NCBI GenBank assembly: GCA_950075905.1
Contig: CATMVR010000120.1
Coordinates: 1 to 9,877, forward strand
DNA from: an uncultured Persicitalea sp.
Lineage (GTDB): Bacteria > Bacteroidota > Bacteroidia > Cytophagales > Spirosomataceae
Length of the DNA: 9,877 bases
Reading direction: 5' to 3'
Made by a program: the position numbers and the translations under genes. Below the pieces are notes generated by a model. The model had not been told where the DNA came from, did not search any database, and worked only from the letters and a program-made list of their open reading frames with translations. Position 1 is the stretch's first letter. Each line of letters opens with the position of its first letter. Below are positions 6,033 to 9,877 of this stretch, piece by piece.

Positions 6033-6067
6033 GGAAACATATTCTTCCATTCAATTTCAACCAATTG

Positions 6068-6709
6068 ATGGACCTACGAACGCTTAAGGAACTTGTCAGA
6101 CAAGGCGAGGGTGAACATTTGGAGTTCAAACTGAAATCCAATCACCCGGAGCGAATTGTCCGCGAAATGGTAGCTTTTGCTAACTCCGGAGGAGGAAAGC
6201 TGCTGATCGGTGTCGGCGACGACAAAACCATCAAGGGTTTGAAGTACGCCGACGAAGACGAATACATCCTCGAAAGGGCCATCCAGAAGTACTGCACGCC
6301 CGGGATTTCCTACCGTACAGAACGAGTGCCCGTAACCGACGAGCGCGACGTGCTGGTGTTTCATATTCACCGCAGTGAAGAGAAGCCCCACGCGGTGCTC
6401 GACATGTTCGGCAAGAAAAAATCGTACGTGCGGGTGAAGGATAAGTCGGTGCAGGCGAGCCCCGAGATGCGGGAGATCATGAAGCGTACCCGCCGCAACC
6501 GCGACATACGCTTCAGCTACGGAGATAAAGAACGGCAACTGATGCAACTGCTGGACAAACAGCAGAGCGTAACGGTAGACTCGTTTGCGACCACCGTGGG
6601 CATTCCGCGCACCCTGGCGTCGCGTACACTGGTGCTGCTGGTACTGGCCAATGTCCTGGAAGTACATCCCGACGAGGTAATGGACCGTTTTACGGTAGCC
6701 ATGGTGTAG
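6068..6709 (+). CDS. AlbA_2 (Schlafen-type) domain protein with C-terminal winged-helix-like region
   Basis: A 213-residue protein. The N-terminal AlbA_2 domain (about 1-125) shows the family hallmarks: E14-x4-EFK (19-21), REMVAFANSGGGKLLIGVGDD (32-52), which is the conserved FxNxxGG...GVxD core, and a later strand with RVKDKSVQASP. AlbA_2 domains occur in bacterial putative transcriptional regulators and, in eukaryotes, in Schlafen proteins, where some have RNase activity. The activity of this one is not known. The C-terminal part (about 150-213, DKERQLMQLLDKQ...DSFATTVGIPRTLASRTL) looks like a winged helix-turn-helix, suggesting DNA binding. I prefer ATG 6068; an upstream ATG at 6014 adds 18 non-conserved residues and lies inside the inverted repeat. 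The gene is divergent from crtZ and stands alone. It ends in tandem TAG codons, with a likely hairpin 30 bp downstream. Confidence 0.8.
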   Translation: MDLRTLKELVRQGEGEHLEFKLKSNHPERIVREMVAFANSGGGKLLIGVGDDKTIKGLKYADEDEYILERAIQKYCTPGISYRTERVPVTDERDVLVFHIHRSEEKPHAVLDMFGKKKSYVRVKDKSVQASPEMREIMKRTRRNRDIRFSYGDKERQLMQLLDKQQSVTVDSFATTVGIPRTLASRTLVLLVLANVLEVHPDEVMDRFTVAMV

Positions 6710-6738
6710 TAGTACTGTGCCCTGACCGGGTACTCTGG

Positions 6739-6768
6739 CTTTGTCTCCGGCACGCTCCGGGGGCAAAG
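6739..6768 (+). terminator. Probable terminator after the AlbA_2 gene
   Basis: A 12-bp stem (6739-6750 with 6757-6768, two G.U wobbles) has loop CACGCT and the core CTCCGG/CCGGGGG. The nearest T run (CCCTTTTTCCC) begins about 10 nt after the stem, further than in a classical intrinsic terminator, so efficiency is uncertain. On the minus strand no T run follows, so it is unlikely to serve the TolC gene. Confidence 0.45.
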
Positions 6769-6800
6769 GTCTCTCCCTTTTTCCCTGCCTGTTTTGTTTT

Positions 6801-8147
6801 TCAGAGATTTCCGGCGGCGCGGCGGTACCGTACCAGCGCTACGAGGTAGTTGTATACGCTCGTGAGGTAATTGGTTTCGGCGTTCTGCAGGGTAGTCTGC
6901 GTGGCGTTCAGCTCGGTCTGGGTCAGTACGTTTTTCTCGTAGCGAAACTTGTCGGTGGCCGCTATCTGTTGGGCCAGCTCCAGGTTGGCCTGGGTATTGG
7001 CTATGTCGAGCCGGGCCTGGTACAGCGTGGTGAGTGCCTCCTGTACTTCGTAGGTAATGTCCCGTTCCAATTGATCCACCGTATTTTTACTGATCTGCTG
7101 CCGGATGCGGTAATCGCCCGCCGCCAGCCTGGCCTGCCGGCCGTCGAAGATAGGTACATTCAGCCGCAGGCCGATGTAGTTGAAAGGGTACCACGTACCC
7201 GACTTGAACGGATTGAACGTTTCGCTCAGCTGCAGGGCCGAGTAGTTGCCGTAGGCAGACAGCGTGGGCCGGCGGGTGGCTAGTTCGCGGCTTTCGTTCA
7301 GCGCTTCGAGAGTCATGTTCAGTACCTCGGCCCTGATCTCCGTGCGCGCGGCAATATCAGGTGGCGATACGGCCGCGGTATCGGCAAGGATTTCCGGCAG
7401 GGTTTGGGAGGGTTCGATCAAATTGTTCTGAGGTACCCCCATGCGGTACTGCAGGGCCTGAATGGCCAGGCTGTAATCCTGCCGGGCTTTGCGCAGGGCC
7501 AGCTCGGCGTTACTTTGGTCGAGCCGTACCCGATCGAAGTCATTTTCGAGCAGGGTACCGGCGGCCAGTCGGGTTTGGGCGATGGCCAGATTCTCTTTGG
7601 CCCGGTCGAGGGCGGCTTCGGCCAGGCGAAGGCGCTCCCGGTCAAAGACGGTTCGATAGTAGGCTTCCGTAATATTTTGCCGTACCGCCGTGCGCTGCTG
7701 CTCGAGGGCGAGGCGTCGACTCTCTACCTGCGTGTTGTTGATCTGCCGGGTGTATTTGGTCTGCGGGTCCAGGATTTTCTGGGTAGCGTCGAGACCGAAG
7801 GTATTGTTGAAGGGCAGGCCAAACTTGACGGTAGTGGTACCTTCGGGATTGTTGCCGGTAATATCGAAGGGCAAAATGGTGGTTTGTAGCTGGGTATTCC
7901 AGCGAAGGTCGGCCAGGCCGCTGATCTGGGGCAGGTAATGCGCTTTGAGGAGGGCATTCTGGCGCTCGGCCAGCTCGGTTTCAAGCCGGGCGTTTTTGAT
8001 CTCGGCCCGGTTGTCCAGTCCTTTCTGAATAGCCTCTTCCAGGCTCAGCGATTGGGCAAAAAGCGGGAAGGGCAGTATTATTCCTATCCCGAGCAGTACT
8101 GCCAGGAGAGTTTTCTCGACACGAAAAAATTGCGAACGTATTTCCAT
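6801..8147 (-). CDS. TolC family outer-membrane efflux protein
   Basis: A 448-residue outer-membrane channel component with a signal peptide: basic start, hydrophobic core at 13-28, likely cleavage after LFA (residue 31). The mature protein begins with SLSLEEAIQKGLDN, the usual opening of the OEP repeat. It contains two OEP halves: long Ala/Gln/Arg/Glu-rich helices (about 45-70, 150-240 and 355-440) that build the periplasmic tunnel. Between them are beta-strand segments such as GLDATQKILD and FNYIGLRLNVPIFDGRQAR, the latter being the typical second-repeat strand. TolC homotrimers join an inner-membrane pump and an adaptor to export substrates across both membranes. It is the last gene of the exporter operon, 70 nt after the permease. 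A (CTCA)3 microsatellite lies in that gap (8197-8208), and I find no clear independent promoter there. Confidence 0.9.
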   Translation of the reverse strand: MEIRSQFFRVEKTLLAVLLGIGIILPFPLFAQSLSLEEAIQKGLDNRAEIKNARLETELAERQNALLKAHYLPQISGLADLRWNTQLQTTILPFDITGNNPEGTTTVKFGLPFNNTFGLDATQKILDPQTKYTRQINNTQVESRRLALEQQRTAVRQNITEAYYRTVFDRERLRLAEAALDRAKENLAIAQTRLAAGTLLENDFDRVRLDQSNAELALRKARQDYSLAIQALQYRMGVPQNNLIEPSQTLPEILADTAAVSPPDIAARTEIRAEVLNMTLEALNESRELATRRPTLSAYGNYSALQLSETFNPFKSGTWYPFNYIGLRLNVPIFDGRQARLAAGDYRIRQQISKNTVDQLERDITYEVQEALTTLYQARLDIANTQANLELAQQIAATDKFRYEKNVLTQTELNATQTTLQNAETNYLTSVYNYLVALVRYRRAAGNL

Positions 8148-8217
8148 TTCTTTTTTCTAAAAAAGCAAACCAACCATTGAATAACAAGCCCTCTGCCTCA
8201 CTCACTCATTAAAAAAA

Positions 8218-9339
8218 TTACCCCCGGAATACCGCGGCCGGTTCGAGCTTGATGATTTTTCGCATCCCGAACAGACTGCCCAGTATGGCTATGAGGACAG
8301 TAACTCCCACCAGCACCAGCGACAGCGTGGGGGTGAGCTGTAAATCGAGGGAGCCCTTGGTGGCGTTGATAAAGACGATGAGCAAGCCGTAGGCAATGCT
8401 GAACCCCAGCACAGCGTAGATGAGCGCCTGCGAGAGAATCAGCTTGCGGATGGTTTTGTTAGTACCCCCGATGGCTTTGAGCGTACCGTAGTCGCGCAGG
8501 CGGTCGCTGACGGCCGAGTAGAGCGTCAGGCCCACGATGGCAAAGCCGGTAATGACGGCAAATACCACCAGCAGGCCGAATGAGGCCACGATACCGCTGC
8601 TGGTAGCAAAGTACCGCAGCGACTCGTCGGCGTAGTCCTTGCCGGTGCGGGCCGTTACGCCCGGGATTTCCTGATTGATGTTTTCGACCACCTGCCCGGC
8701 TGTGTAGGGTTCCTGCCAGGTCACCAGCACGGCCGAGGCGCGGGTGGTAGGCGTGCCGCTCAGCTGGCGGGCGCGCTGTACGGTAGTAAAGCCATAGGAT
8801 ACCCCCAGCCCTTCGGTCATGGCGGTGAGCCCCGCCACCCGCACCCGGTTGCCGTTGAACTCCACCTGATCGCCTACCTTGATCTTCTCGCCAAATTCCG
8901 GGTTCATCGAGTCCAGAAACACCGCGCCGTCCTGCAGCAGATCCAGCGGGTTGCCCTGCTTGACGCGCCACGGCCCGCCGGCAAAGTCGGGCGCCTGCGT
9001 GCCGATCATGGTGACGGGTACCTTGGAGCCATCGGGGAATTTGACGCTTCCGCCCGCAAAAACCAGGGGCTCGGCTGTTTTGACACCCCGCACGGTCATC
9101 AGCTCGCGGGCCACGCGCATGTCGATGAGGGGCAGGTCGATGACCTGCTTGCTCTTATCGCTCACCACCCAAATGTACTCTTCGTTGAAGGTAGCCAGCG
9201 ACACCGTACTACCCAGCAGCGCCAGGCAGATCATTACCTGCTGCCCGACGAGGAATACCGACAGGATCATCCCGAACAGAATGCCGAAGGCCTTGGCCTT
9301 GTCGTACCACATAAATTTGAAGGCTTCTTTCAACAGCAT
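8218..9339 (-). CDS. ABC transporter permease, FtsX/MacB-like (DevC-type)
   Basis: A 373-residue inner-membrane subunit with the MacB/DevC topology: one N-terminal helix (about 18-40), a large periplasmic domain (about 45-245) and three C-terminal helices (about 250-274, 302-324 and 338-358). The stretch SDRLRDYGTLKAIGG (278-292) is the conserved cytoplasmic coupling helix of FtsX-domain permeases, which contacts the ATPase. The protein ends KLEPAAVFRG, matching the frequent family ending (L.P..A.RG). Such permeases work mechanically with a TolC channel and a fusion protein to expel substrates from the periplasm or outer leaflet; DevC homologues export glycolipids in heterocyst-forming cyanobacteria. 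The substrate here is unknown. The ATG lies 10 nt after the stop codon of the fusion-protein gene. The partner ATPase is not in the window. Confidence 0.88.
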   Translation of the reverse strand: MLLKEAFKFMWYDKAKAFGILFGMILSVFLVGQQVMICLALLGSTVSLATFNEEYIWVVSDKSKQVIDLPLIDMRVARELMTVRGVKTAEPLVFAGGSVKFPDGSKVPVTMIGTQAPDFAGGPWRVKQGNPLDLLQDGAVFLDSMNPEFGEKIKVGDQVEFNGNRVRVAGLTAMTEGLGVSYGFTTVQRARQLSGTPTTRASAVLVTWQEPYTAGQVVENINQEIPGVTARTGKDYADESLRYFATSSGIVASFGLLVVFAVITGFAIVGLTLYSAVSDRLRDYGTLKAIGGTNKTIRKLILSQALIYAVLGFSIAYGLLIVFINATKGSLDLQLTPTLSLVLVGVTVLIAILGSLFGMRKIIKLEPAAVFRG

Positions 9340-9349
9340 GGCGCGGGGA

Positions 9350-9877
9350 TTATTTTAGGATAATGATGCAGTCTACGCGGCTACCGATGAGCGGGGATTG
9401 GCCGGCGTCCAGCCGTACCGATACGTCGCGGACGCGCCGGTCTTCCAGTTCGGTGGCCTGATCCGCAAAGAGAGACTTCTGCTTCAGGTAGTCGGCGGCG
9501 TAGGTCACTTCGCCCGTAGCCAGGGTGTCGCCGGTAGTCTGGGACACAATGTAGGCGGGCTGGCCCACTTTCACGCGCTCGGCGTAGAGCTCGTCTACTT
9601 CGGTCTTGGCAAAAAGCGGCCCGGCGGGGGCAAAATCAGCAATAGGGGTATCATTGGTAACGTAGTCGCCTTTCTTGACCAGTACATTCAGCACCCGGCC
9701 CGAAACCAGGGCGTTCACGTTTTTATCGTTCAGCACGGTGCGGTAGTAGCCTATGTCGGCGCGTATTTCCGACAGGCGGCTTTTGGCTTCCCGAATGGCC
9801 GCCCGGGCCTGCTCTGCGTCCTGGGGCAGCTTGTCGGGGGGGGCTTTACTGTCGTCGGGTTCCTTTTTGGTAATGGC
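9350..9877 (-). CDS. HlyD/MFP-family periplasmic adaptor (DevB-like), C-terminal fragment
   Basis: The frame is open to the right edge, so the 5' end and signal/anchor lie outside; 175 residues are visible. An internal GTG at 9736 is not the start, because coding continues upstream of it. In order, there is an acidic/Pro linker (about 3-20) and the end of a coiled-coil hairpin (EQARAAIREAKSRLSEIRADI, 22-42). Then comes the second half of the lipoyl-like domain (NALVSGRVLNVLVKKGDYV, about 55-73), the beta-barrel strand FAKTEVDELYAERVKVGQPAYI, and a C-terminal membrane-proximal part ending DCIIILK. Adaptors of this family bridge the ABC permease and the TolC channel across the periplasm. It is first of the three exporter genes visible, 10 nt ahead of the permease. 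A C8 tract lies in the linker codons (9836-9843). Confidence 0.87.
   Translation of the reverse strand, partial: AITKKEPDDSKAPPDKLPQDAEQARAAIREAKSRLSEIRADIGYYRTVLNDKNVNALVSGRVLNVLVKKGDYVTNDTPIADFAPAGPLFAKTEVDELYAERVKVGQPAYIVSQTTGDTLATGEVTYAADYLKQKSLFADQATELEDRRVRDVSVRLDAGQSPLIGSRVDCIIILK

Noticed and set aside
5888..6064. Upstream extension of crtZ by 59 residues.
   Set aside because: CrtZ proteins begin at about the chosen ATG, and the extension would run through the divergent promoter region and into the start of the AlbA_2 gene.
6074..6766. A 230-codon open frame on the minus strand opposite the AlbA_2 gene.
   Set aside because: The plus-strand protein has clear AlbA_2 motifs; the antisense frame has no recognisable family features.
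6741..7283. Plus-strand open frame of 180 codons overlapping the end of the TolC gene.
   Set aside because: It is antisense to well-supported TolC sequence and has no recognisable domain.
8150..8165. CTTTTTT/AAAAAAG inverted repeat just upstream of the TolC start.
   Set aside because: It is a pure A/T stem with a two-base loop, too weak for a terminator and expected in an AT-rich leader.

Overview
The window reads as a chromosomal segment from a member of the Bacteroidota, most likely order Cytophagales (relatives of Spirosoma, Dyadobacter and similar genera). The reasons are the Bacteroidota-type -7 elements (TAnnTTTG) before several genes, the lack of Shine-Dalgarno sequences, a 73-residue DUF2795 protein of the near-invariant Bacteroidota type, a Bacteroidota-style SdhB C-terminus, a CrtZ carotenoid hydroxylase, and protein-coding DNA that looks moderately GC-rich between AT-rich promoters. 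The genus cannot be fixed from the sequence alone.

Left part (1-1480). The 3' end of a succinate dehydrogenase iron-sulfur subunit gene (+) converges on an OmpH/Skp-like periplasmic chaperone gene (-). A perfect 18-bp hairpin terminator lies between them, flanked on each side by 7-nt tandem repeats in opposite orientation. Upstream of the chaperone gene, on the same strand, is a three-gene run read right to left: cutC, then a penicillin-acylase-family Ntn hydrolase, then a small four-helix membrane protein (4725 down to 1124).

Middle (4726-6709). A long AT-rich intergenic region (about 420 bp) separates cutC from the divergent DUF2795 gene. It carries a clear -7 element for each gene and a cluster of direct and inverted motifs between them. 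The DUF2795 gene converges on crtZ, and their shared hairpin overlaps the crtZ stop codon. crtZ (-) is divergent from a gene for an AlbA_2/Schlafen-type protein with a likely winged-helix C-terminus (+). The shared upstream region contains repeated CTTTCA half-sites, so a regulatory link is possible but unproven.

Right part (6801-9877). Three genes on the minus strand form a tripartite exporter operon: a HlyD-type membrane-fusion protein (5' end outside the window), a DevC/MacB-like FtsX-domain ABC permease, and a TolC-type outer-membrane channel. No ATPase gene is visible. It is expected just beyond the right edge, upstream of the fusion protein gene.

Most genes here are ordinary housekeeping or envelope functions. 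No defence island, phage, IS element, CRISPR array or RNA gene was found. The most unusual structure is the heptamer-repeat/terminator block at 267-406, with an exact 15-nt echo inside the acylase gene. Next in interest are the motif clusters in the two divergent promoter regions.
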